The notes beneath the pieces are model-generated. The model saw only the letters and a list, made by a program, of their open reading frames with translations. It was not told the origin of the DNA and ran no database searches. 64,000 nt of DNA from Impatiens glandulifera (taxonomy: Eukaryota > Streptophyta > Magnoliopsida > Ericales > Balsaminaceae): the NCBI RefSeq assembly GCF_907164915.1, contig NC_061864.1, positions 7,629,389-7,693,388 on the forward strand. The letters are read 5' to 3'. This document shows, piece by piece, positions 11,801 to 22,045 of the stretch (positions within the stretch are counted from its first letter, which is position 1; each line of letters opens with the position of its first letter). The translations under genes were made by a program, and so were the position numbers.

Positions 11801-14800
11801 TGCATTGCATGGACTATTTTGGCCCACTGAACCATTAACACCATCATAGGGAAAATACAAGCCTGCTCGAGATTGTTTCTCCATTTCAGTACCAAACTGC
11901 AACTGAAATTTGCCACTTTTTCCTTCTGATTTACAAGGTTCATTATCACAGGATAAACTGTGTGCAGAAAATTGGTGCCCAGAATTTCTTTCTGTACCAA
12001 GTTCTTCAAATTCTTCAATTTCATCTTCAACGATAAGAGCTGATAAAACCCTTCGATACAATGGAGTAATTCTGTTTGATATCCTCTCTGAGGCTGGTCT
12101 TTGAGATGGAGTTTCAAATTCATTAAGCCATTCAACTGACTTGATCGATTTGACTGCCTCATTTTGTCTAATTCCATCTGTTTCCGCTGCTCCAGAAACA
12201 AGGGTAGCAGGAAGAGATGGATCACCCTGTAAAAAAAGGATGAAGATGAAATATTTTGCCAATACATGAAGAAATATGCAGCATGTGAAGATCCACAGTA
12301 AACTATTCTGACCACCGAGTGGCATAGCTTAGATAAAAATACTTGTGCCATGATTCAAAAACAAATTTTCATGATAAAAGTGTGGTTTGCATAAGATGAC
12401 CTGTTCAATTAAACATCATCTGAATAACATTTAAAGCAGATGAGCTTGGAGATGCTTTCAAAGTTGGGAAATCTATGTTACCTTGATCCTTGTATATCAT
12501 TTACCCCATAAGAAGGCAGGACAAAAGATTGTTTAATGGTAATTTAGTGTATAAGTGACTAGGCAGTACAAAATAAAAATTTGAATTTGCAGAACCATCT
12601 CTACTTTTAATTTGACACAATAAATCTTGCACATTGATGCTGATATTTGGTTCAAAATTCTCATCCACGGAAAAGAATGTACAAACTTGAATGCAAGCCC
12701 ATTTCTCACTATCCACTAGTATCATAGTGGAAGAGAGAGATGTCATAAATGCACTGAAAATAAAATGATAGTGAGGTGCACTCAATATAGTGTTATAGAA
12801 AAACTGGTCATTGGTATATGCACCTATGTATGCCATCCCAATTCTCAATTTGAACAAGCTACTATTCAAATAAAAAAAATATTTGAAATCATCTAGCTTA
12901 GTCAAATGTTAATCAGCTAAACAGGCAGCTCCAAAATTAGATCCACTAATCTCTTCTTCTAGCCTAGCGGCAACAAAAGGTGGATATCTCCAACCTCCCT
13001 GAGGTCCTGGGTTCGAGCATATCAAGCGGCAAGTTCTGCGCCTGGTTAAATGGTTAAGTATGTTTGCGGGTTATGTGCTTAACACACAGGGATTAGTCGC
13101 ACTCCATACTAGAAACGGAATCCAGCGTTCTCAAAAAAAAAATTAGTTCCACTTGCTTAACATACAAATACTGCAACATAGAACACCTGACGTACCAAAC
13201 AATTACTGTCCCGGCTAGTCATTTGAGGCAGATTTTTATTAAGCTCTTCTGCAAGTTGTAACTGGCATAAAAATAGAATAGAATTTTAAAACAGTAACAG
13301 ATACAGAATAGTGAAACCCATTTTTCAGGTAATAAACTTTCAGTAGCACCTGCTGGGCCAAGTAAGAAGTGTCCTGTAGGTTAATTGGAGCAAAAACTGC
13401 TTCCATATTCTTCCAGAATGAATTAGAACCAATAAAATCTACAGTGGAAACAAATTTAGGTTAAGATTGTGTCAAACATAATGTATATTAAACACATGCA
13501 TTAAGCATATAAAAGTTATGTAGATCCACATACTAGGGTTACGAGCAAAACTAACAGATGCAAATAGTTCATCACGATCATCATCTGATTCCCCTGCAGT
13601 GTTTTTGTCAGGCATAATTACATAATTGTAAACTAAGAAATAACAAATGGAAATAACAAACAAGAAATCATAGTATAATGGTGTGGGATCTCAAGCAGAA
13701 TTAGTATCTATTGGAACAATTTGTATGTGGTTGATAAGAGAAGGTAAATTGTTTATTGTTTTACCAATTCTAGTGAAAAAGAAGACTGATACTGACAGAA
13801 CATGAAACAACTCTAGGAAAAAATACCAGTGAAATCTGGAGAACTGCCATTGGCATGCCGGCGATAAGAGCCTTTGCGATCTACTAGCTTTTTTGGAGGG
13901 CGTCCAGTCTTACTGCATGAAACATGCAGGGGGTAAATCCATTAGCGGTCACATGTTCAAGTTGAGTTCCAGTTCAAATAGAATCTGTTCTCATGGGTGT
14001 GCTGACAATATTAAACACTAAGATCCAAGTGGTATGATATACAGCTTACAACACAAGGACCAAAGTGATAGTTATCATATGTGGCACAAGTATTACTTCA
14101 AACATCCTATCATATTTCTACATCCAATAGCTTACATCAAAGAAACAGAGAAGCGAGAAATAACAAATGTAATAATATTCAGCACCTTCCATTCTTATCA
14201 CAAGTTGGACGTGAAATTCTGAGGGGCTTAGCTATGGCAGCATTCTCCATCTTCTCTCTAAATGGTGAAGAGCTAGAAGTTGAAAATGGAGAGCCCCTCC
14301 CATTCCGCCCTTGTTTCCGCACACAATCGCTAATGTCTTCTCTAGGTGATTTATTCTTCTTCGCAAACATCGCGGGCATCCCAACATTTGGAAAAGCAGT
14401 TCCTGCTTTTGTCTCCACATCACTAACACCCGTACATTTTTTCTTCATTTTGTTTTCACCAGCAACAGATTCTTCACCCTCGGAGAATCTAGCAGGAGAA
14501 GTAACATTTTCTACTTTCATTTTAAGATGTTTTTTACCATTAGACCCATCTCTGAAGATTCCACTGGAATTAGTTCTGGCCCCAAAATCAGAAGGTGAAT
14601 AACCGTCAGCTGATACTTGTGTGTCATCAGGGTTTGAAACAGGAGATACTAGATTAGCCCTCCGAGTGCGAGAAATCTTTTGTGGTCTCTGTCCAACCCA
14701 CTGAGCCATAGATAGGGATGTGGACCCTGAGGGCATAGAACGTTTTCGATTATTAGACCCACTCGGCACGTGGATTTTGTTTAGATTTGAAGGTTGTTCG

Positions 14801-17800
14801 CAGAACTCAGGTGCTCCTGGCCTAAGTATACTCGTTGATGAATTTACAGATGCTACGGGGACACCTCGTGGAGCTCTTGAAGCCTTTGTTTTTGTTACTG
14901 GGTTAACATTTCCCATTTGGTTCTCCTCACGTATACTGTCATAGCCAAAGAAAATAGTCAAAAGGAAATCAATATTTATTACAAAGAAAATAGTCAAAAG
15001 GATATCAATATTTATTGGTTGATCATAAATAAAATACGTCTTCTGCCAAAAATAATTGGATAGTTTCCATGAAAATGCTCTCAAAAGGCCTATCCACTTA
15101 TTTGGGAAGAGGGGGCAGAAGACAGGTAAAAGTAAGCTGGAACCATAATTGTATAGTTCAATTCAAGAAGATATGTACCCATTGTTTCCTTTTGTTATTA
15201 GTCTATCTGTGTGCTGTCCAGGTGCAAGATCCCTAGGAGAAGCTTTTTCCTGCTCATGCTTGGTCATTGCCGATGCATTCAAGATTACAGGTGAAGGAAT
15301 GATATCAGTCTTGGGAGGGCCACTATTAGCACTAGAAAATCCAGATCTGTAAGGGACAATCCCATTATCAAGGTAAGAAAGAACTACAAGAAACTCAAAT
15401 AAAAAATCATGACCACAAATAAACAGGCCTAAAAGTACACACATCATGAACACACATAATGTGGGTGAATATCTCCCTACAAACACAGGAATCTCAATAA
15501 TAAACATAAATATGAAAATAAACAATCATGACAAATCAGAATGAAATATTCATAATATTAAACACCTAATAACCAACCTATATGGGGCTGGCATATGGCA
15601 ACCATACCCACATTTTAAAATGACAGACAAATAACCGGACATTTAGAATCAAACAGAAACAAATTCCATTCTCCGTCTCTTCCACCACCTGGTTATGCAT
15701 GAAATGGGTTTTGACAGCAAGAGAATATATCCACCACAGCCAGCCCGAAAAATATCTTATAGCCAACACCTCAATATATACTCTAGTTAACCTAGGTTTC
15801 CTCTGTGAGACATATTCGATGGTATCAAAAAAATCCCTCGCATCCTCATCAATCAAATAATGCCCGGACCATCTTTGCATATCTCAAAAACAGTTATGCT
15901 TGATTACCATTCTTTCATATATTGGTTACCACCACCCAGGCACCCACCCATAGCTCCCACAAGTAGTGCATTAGTCATTGAACTATCAAGCCTACCCAAA
16001 ATGAATTATGACGACTGGATTTTCTAATTAACATCCCCAGTATCAGTATGTACTCCTAAGTTTACTGTGCAAGATACATATTTGGAGTAATCAAAGCCAC
16101 ACTCCTATAGTGAGTGTTTTCCAGGTTGCTCCCAAGTGCAACATTTCAAACTCTCTCCACACAACTAGTCATATTTAGGCTTAAATTAGAAGTACTATAG
16201 TTAAAGCTTTATCAAATCACATCAGTGTTACTATAATGCATTTCAAGGCCCACATCTGTTTTGGCAAATTGTGCCAAGAAATCACTCAAATTATTTTCCG
16301 CTCTACAACTTCTGTGTTCATAATCTTATCATACCTTTCGAAAAGTGATTAAATTTCAACCACAGTTCAAAAGATTATATTTTCAAAGCTTTGGGTAGCA
16401 ATTTTACTGAATTGGAATGTGAAAATTAGGAAACAAATTTTAAGAAGCATCTAGAATGTTAAACTATTAATATAGTTGTTTCATTTGTCGTCCTATAAAT
16501 AACTTGTTTTTAATGTTGCACTTTCCTACTATGCTGAACAAAACAACCACATATCTCCGGATATTTTCCCCAATATCATCAAAAGACTGAGGGAATAAAA
16601 TAAACCTTAGATACGTTGTAGCAACAACAAAAATAGTCCAGTATTCGATCATACCTTGAGGCATGGAAATCTCCCAGTGAACCACCTTCATTGCCAGCTT
16701 TTTGATGCATAGGTCGTTTCTGATCTCTATCATCCAGTGATCTTGTGAAAACCGTGCTTACAGAACGTTTTCTTTTCATATTTTTATCCCAACTTTCTCC
16801 TCCAGCCGGTAGTCGCCTAATCTTTTCTTCTGCCATATCAGGTTGGGAAGTACTATCCTTGAGTAAATCCCGGCCTTTCGCCATGGACAAGGACTGCTTT
16901 GATATGCCATTACTCCTACTTTCCAACTGAATGAAGAAATGACATTTAAATGGATGGAAATGTTTATATGGTAAAGCATTAAGACTTCTTTTTTCATCCT
17001 CTTGTTATGAACTGTTGTTATTCAAACTTCACCAGCCAGAATTATTTGGATATTACTAATGTGCATCAGTTCATAAAAATAGTTCAAACAACAGGCAACA
17101 ATAACAGATTTACACAAAGGATGTCAAGTTTGAAGCTTGATAAGTAACAGAAAAGAAAAAGAAAATGGTATTAGTTTAATGGGATATAATACCTGGGTGT
17201 CGGCCACTGACGTGCGAACTCGCTTATTAGGAACACCAGTCTTAGCCCGATCATCCACTGGAGAATTTCGATAAATCTGAGCACCAATCTTCAAGTTTGA
17301 TCCACTTGATCGCTCGTTGGAGGATGGATCATTCCTTTGCTGCTTCTTAGAGCTCTGAGCTTCAATGATCTTATTCAATATTTGCAAGTTTTCACTTAGC
17401 TTATTTACTTTAGCCCTATCAAAGAATATAGAATAAGATTGTAAGTATGTAGTCATGAATCATCCACTTGCATGATCCATAACCTGCTTTTAATTATCTC
17501 ACCACAACATACTGTTCAAAACCATTCTTAGTCAACCATCATGAAAATGAACATTCTAGTCAGAACATATCTATCTATGGATAATCACAACTGTTCATGA
17601 AGTATAAAGGAAAAAAGTTCAAAAGAATATGTAACTAAGTTTGTTGAAGGCATAACCCTATTGAATTAGCAGTATCAAGTCTACAAACTCACCTAGCTTT
17701 GTTATTAACCTCAGTAATAGTATCTTTGTACCGCTTTAGTTCGTCCGCAGCTGCAAAAGGTATGGGCCTAGAATGAGCAGTTCCAAGGGAATTCTCTTCA

Positions 17801-18105
17801 GATGCAAGTCCAAAGACACTAAGAATCCTCCTGAATTCATTTGATCTTGACTTAAGGACACCCATCGTTATCGGATCTAGCATTAGACCTTGCAATGAAG
17901 AAGACGAACCTCCTGCAAGTTGGTTGCTTGACCGAAATGTACTGTTTCCTGATGAAAAAGACCGGCTTTCACCACCCTCTCGGAAGCTTCCAGACCTATC
18001 CAAAGTGGGACCGGAATGGTTCCCTTTAGGTCCATTTGCAAAGCTGCCCATGAACCCTGGCTCAACAATACCCGAATCCATGTCAAATCTTCCGTTTCCC
18101 GTCAT
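8162..18105 (-). CDS. ADA3-like nuclear protein (SAGA-type complex subunit candidate), 15 exons
   Basis: Coding exons: 18105-17693, 17415-17193, 16926-16655, 15346-15179, 14935-14186, 13912-13827, 13593-13534, 13438-13350, 13261-13196, 12226-11600, 11413-11339, 10593-10523, 10220-10163, 9350-9137, 8799-8162. All junctions are GT/AG and keep phase, giving 1269 aa. The N-terminus (SGSFREGGESRSF) and C-terminal half (PLYRRVLSALIVEDE; LELQSIGIYPE; ALEQVAMDRLVELAY; VALAFAKRTLARCRVFE) match, from memory, the Arabidopsis At4g29790/At2g19390 family; I recall At4g29790 being listed as ADA3. The predicted protein is Ser/Arg/Lys-rich and disordered early, has an AT-hook-like KTGRPPKK at ~610-618, a charged helical region at ~920-1030 and an acidic tail ending DEIGDLNMF. 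Role inferred: nuclear scaffold in histone acetyltransferase complexes. Gene structure is near certain; the ADA3 label is moderate. Confidence 0.9.
8805..8836. repeat. (CAA)n microsatellite at the last intron's 3' splice site
   Basis: About ten CAA units, read as (TTG)n on the coding strand, sit immediately upstream of the TACACAG acceptor of the final ADA3-like exon and replace the usual polypyrimidine tract. Confidence 0.9.
9871..9947 (-). mobile_element. tRNA-derived retroposon (SINE-like), 77 bp, with target-site duplication
   Basis: On the minus strand this reads an A-box-like TAACTCAGTGGTAGAGC, a B-box-like GAGTTCGAGTCGG and an A-rich tail. It is flanked by near-perfect 14-bp repeats, GACATCAAGTACTT (9857-9870) and GACATTAAGTACTT (9948-9961), one mismatch apart. 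The anticodon stem does not pair, so it is not a working tRNA. It lies in the intron between exons 13 and 14 of the ADA3-like gene. Confidence 0.8.
12948..13138 (+). mobile_element. tRNA-derived SINE (~190 bp) in an ADA3-like intron
   Basis: The left end has an A-box-like CTAGCCTAGCGGCAA and a B-box-like GGGTTCGAGC about 55 bp apart. A tRNA-unrelated body follows and ends in a poly(A) run. Flanking repeats AAAATTAGATCCACT (12933-12947) and AAAATTAGTTCCACT (13139-13153) differ at one base and mark the target-site duplication. It lies antisense to the host gene between exons 9 and 10. Confidence 0.88.
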
Positions 18106-18110
18106 TAAAA

Positions 18111-18566
18111 CTGCACAGGTACAATCTCATGCGATTATATGACCCTTATTTCAATCATCCCAAAAGCAGCAACCTGCAATTTCCCCAAGAAAAATGTAAC
18201 ATTGTTTAGTAATGATCCTTATCTAAAATATAGTGTACGTTGCATTAAACTAAAACTTGTCAACAGAATCCTGCAATCGAGTTTCAAAAAGTTATATATA
18301 TTAAATTTTAAGTACACGGAACAATCAACGGTCAATTTTCGTCTGAAACATATGGAATTCAAAATCAAAAACTCGTTTGATCAATAGACCCGGTCTTTCC
18401 TGTAATAAAAATGTATGACGACGATCGAGCATATTAATCAAATCCCCAAACCCTAGCTTACCCGAATCAGAAAAAATCTAGGGTTTATCAGTAAAATTGG
18501 AGAGAAGCGAGCTGAACACAGGAATTAAATCGACAATGAGAAGGTGGGAAGGAAGGAAGACATTAC
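18111..18566 (-). other. probable 5'-UTR intron of the ADA3-like gene
   Basis: A good donor (CTG|GTAATG, exon end 18567) and acceptor (TGTGCAG|TTTTA, exon resuming at 18110) bracket 456 bp just upstream of the ATG at 18105. No in-frame coding is seen in the upstream exon, so this would be a leader intron. It is inferred from splice-site fit only. Confidence 0.55.
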
Positions 18567-19084
18567 CAGCAGAGCCTGGTTGCGCGGGATCGCAGGGTGA
18601 TACCGGGAAAGACTTGACGCGGTTTGGTAGGAGTAAAAAGATGGCTGGTTGATCCTTTTTCTGTGTTGAGTAATGACTTGCTTGCTGGCGTGGAGATTCT
18701 TCGAAAGAGAGAGATGATTGGGGAAGAGGAGTCCGCAGTCTGTACTAGTTGGGACGGTTAAATTTTGGTGCGGCTAGAAATAGGTGCTGACGGTTGAGTC
18801 AAAATTCCGTGGAAATTTAGCCCCAATTGGAAAACCCTGGACTGGACTTCCCTTTTCTCTTTCTCTCTCTATCTCTTATCGTTTCGATATTGGGCTACTT
18901 ATTAACTGCTGTCCTGAGAATATACCCCCTTTACCCCTCTTTCAGTGCATGACATCATCAATCTCACCTCTTCTCTTCTCTGTTCAACTATTCCTTGATT
19001 GGTTACTATGTTTTTTTCAAACATTTTTACTATTTTAAACCAATTTTTTTTTATATATTTTAAATAACATCTCACCTTTTTTTC

Positions 19085-19500
19085 AGTCCATTTAGGACTT
19101 GTTGTCTAAGTGAAAGAATGGAGAAAAATTGTGATGATTTTGAGGAGATAAAGATATTTTTTTTAAAAAAAATTTAAAGTATTGATATATATAAATAAAA
19201 TATAAAATAATAATTTAAAATATAAAATATTTTAGTATTTTGATTAATGAATTGATTGATTTGATGAATGAGAGGGAAGTGATGTTTGATTTTTTTGAGT
19301 TACAAATAAGATCTAAAAAAAATGAAAATTAATTAATAATTATTTTGGTAAAAAATTTGGTTATTGATATATATAAATAAAATAAGAAATAATAATTTAA
19401 AATATAAAATATTTTAGTATTTTAGTTAATGAATTTAGTGATATAGAGAAAGAGAGTTAAATGATATTTGACTTGTTTAGTTTATTGAAATAATTCAAAC
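19085..19500. repeat. two adjacent degenerate Tourist-like MITE relatives
   Basis: Two successive segments (about 19085-19310 and 19320-19500) share the family's internal block AATAATTTAAAATATAAAAT followed by a TTTTAGTATTTT stretch. Terminal repeats have decayed, so the ends are approximate. Confidence 0.5.
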
Positions 19501-20042
19501 AAATGTTGGTTTTTTAATTTATTATTAGTAAAATATTTATTTTTATTTTAAATTTAAATTTTATAAAAACAAAGTAAATGTATTTTATAATTTTAATTCA
19601 TTAAATAAGTGATTTAATAGTTAAAATAATAGTGATACGATAGAGAATGAATTTATAAAAAATCATATAAAATCTCAACTAAATTTAATAAAAAAAAACG
19701 CATATCATATTAATCATATACTCCATATTCCCTCTCATTGGAATGAGATAAAAAATTTGTATTTACAAAAAATTACAATTTTATCCCTTTATGTGAGAGA
19801 GAATAGGGAAGTAGGCAACTCAAGTATAATTCATAAATTTTTAGGTTTAAATAACACAACATAATCAAGCATTATTTAGTTTTACTTTTTATATATCACA
19901 TTACTCAATTTATTAATAAAAATATAAAATTTTAAAAATATATATTTTCATTATATATTAATATCTTTTAAATATTTTCACACATTTTTTTAACATTTTC
20001 TTAAAATAACCACCAACTATTTTTAATTAAATAACTCAGGTC

Positions 20043-20239
20043 TTAGAGCTGGTTTGATCTTAGATTATTTTAGTTTTTATATTTTTTTTTAATTCTCTCT
20101 ATTATATCTTCCTTTATTTTATTAATTTCTAGATAAAAAAATAATATTTTAATAATTTATCTTACACAAATTTTAAATAATTTATACTTTTGAAAAAAAA
20201 AATAGAGCTTTAAAAATCTAAGATCAAAATATCTCTAAT
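20043..20239. mobile_element. short inverted-repeat element, Stowaway-like candidate
   Basis: The left end TAGAGCTGGTTTGATCTTAG is mirrored at the right end by AATCTAAGATCAAAATATCT then CTA. A flanking TA on each side is compatible with a TA target-site duplication. The element is ~197 bp, AT-rich and non-coding. A related element lies at 36126-36330. Confidence 0.6.
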
Positions 20240-20911
20240 TGGGGGTTTTCTATATATTTATATGAATAAATGTTATACTATTTTAAAACAAAATTGGTGT
20301 TATTTTTATCTTAAATAAATAGTATTTTAATATTTTGATTAATGTATTTATAGAAAGTTGATGAAATGATAATCGATTATATTGAAATTTTTATTTTAGA
20401 AAATAATAATAATACCTTCATGATTTAATTGAGGGACCATTCTTATCAATTTTATTAAATGATTTCATTTTGACTTGAGATTTATTATTATAAATAAATA
20501 ACATCAAAATTGATAAAAGTTGTTTAACAAAATGTGTTTAAAAATTGGTAAAGAATATAAATAAATGTTTTTACTATTACATATTTATTAATTTGAATTT
20601 TAACATTTTAAAAATATATTAGTAGTTATCTATTTGCTTACTCTACTTCTCATGTTCAATTCCAAAACAACCAACCTCCTAATTTATAAATATACTAATT
20701 AATTAATATAGCACATAGGGCATAAATTATTGGATGATATAAAAAGTAACAAGTTTGCTACCAGTTTATTTTGAATACTTAGAATTTAGAGAGAAAGAAA
20801 GAGAAGAAGAAATTATGCCCAAAATTTTAAATTTGATTTGAAATGCAACTAAAAATGATAATATATCAATTATAGTGAAATGGTTACATATTGTTATTCA
20901 TATCTCTCTTA

Positions 20912-21174
20912 GGCCGTGTTCTTTTGAATTTTAAAAAAATTCATCCAAAATCAATTTTTCAATCAATCACTTTTTAACAATCACATCACTCATTTCATTA
21001 ATTAAAATACTAAAATACTATTTATTTTAAATTATTAATTTTTATTTTATTCATATATATCAATACCCTTTAAGTCTTTTTACCAAAAATAAACATCATA
21101 TCTTCAAAATCATCATCAATCATTACTTTTTTCTCTCTTTAGATTTTTTAAAAAACCCCAATTCGAACGAGGCC
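20912..21174. mobile_element. Tourist-like MITE (PIF/Harbinger type)
   Basis: Terminal inverted repeats GGCCGTGTTC and GAACGAGGCC are flanked by TTA on both sides (20909-20911 and 21175-21177). Length is 263 bp. The interior, read in reverse, matches the copy at 44743-45007, including the TTTACCAAAAAT and AATCATCATCAATCATTAC blocks. There is no coding capacity. Confidence 0.9.
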
Positions 21175-22045
21175 TTAGTTGTTAAGATCATTAGTTTGAC
21201 TGATCAGGTAATATGTCTAATATGTCTGGTTAAATTAATTATATTTGCATGTATAGTTTGATCATAGGCCTTTTTATTTTAAAAAAAAAAGATAGGACAC
21301 TGATTAGAGATTGGAAAAATATATGTTAGGTGCCTCAAAACCATAGGAAAAGTATATGTTGGTGCCTCAAATTCGAAGATATAAAACAAAATATAGCTAA
21401 AATTCTTCCAAATAATCCATGTATCACTTGAGTCGTCGTTTCCTACATTTTTGAATGATAACTTCCTTTCTCTGCCTTCAAGAACCCATGAATTGATCAA
21501 TGTCATGCTTGGCCATGAAATCCTCGGTTTCATTTCAAATGGTTTCGTCTGACTTTTTTTTAATTTATCGATTGGAATTTCACATGGTATTTGTGTCTCT
21601 TTCATATTTTACTATAAACATAATTAAAAAATATATATATATATTTATATTTATAAGAGTTGTAACTTTATTTATTTGTAATTATATGATTTTGAATATC
21701 TATTATATAAAAATATTATTTTTTATAATTTTTTATTTTTTCTACAAAATACAATATGGTATAGATGATCCACTGACTTCTCTTCTCTGAAAGGAAATAG
21801 TTGTAAAAAAAAAAATCCACAAAATAAATAAATAAATGATAAATACACTATCCGCTATTCATATCATTGTCATCATAGTCATATACTCATATTGCCCTCT
21901 TCTAGATTTTTTTTACCGTTCTCATTGATTTGTCGAGTCAGCGAGATAAAAAATTTGTTTTTGTTTTTTGAAAAGAGCTATATTTCATGGCTCTATACAA
22001 GCTCCATGGAATGAAAAGGTAAAACCTAAAACCTTCAGGGATTCA

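Larger units (their letters stand above)
18570..22045. other. MITE-rich intergenic spacer between divergent genes
   Basis: This contains the promoters of the ADA3-like gene (-) and the maturase gene (+). No protein-coding gene is visible. Degenerate Tourist-like relatives lie at about 19085-19500 and 19890-20030, a Stowaway-like inverted-repeat element at 20043-20239, and a near-intact Tourist-like MITE at 20912-21174. The frames at 21279-21790 are low complexity or near repeats and do not look coding. Confidence 0.65.

Noticed and set aside
12501..12905. 134-aa minus frame in the intron after ADA3-like exon 9
   Set aside because: No conserved motif, and it lies within an intron whose splice sites give a continuous conserved protein without it.
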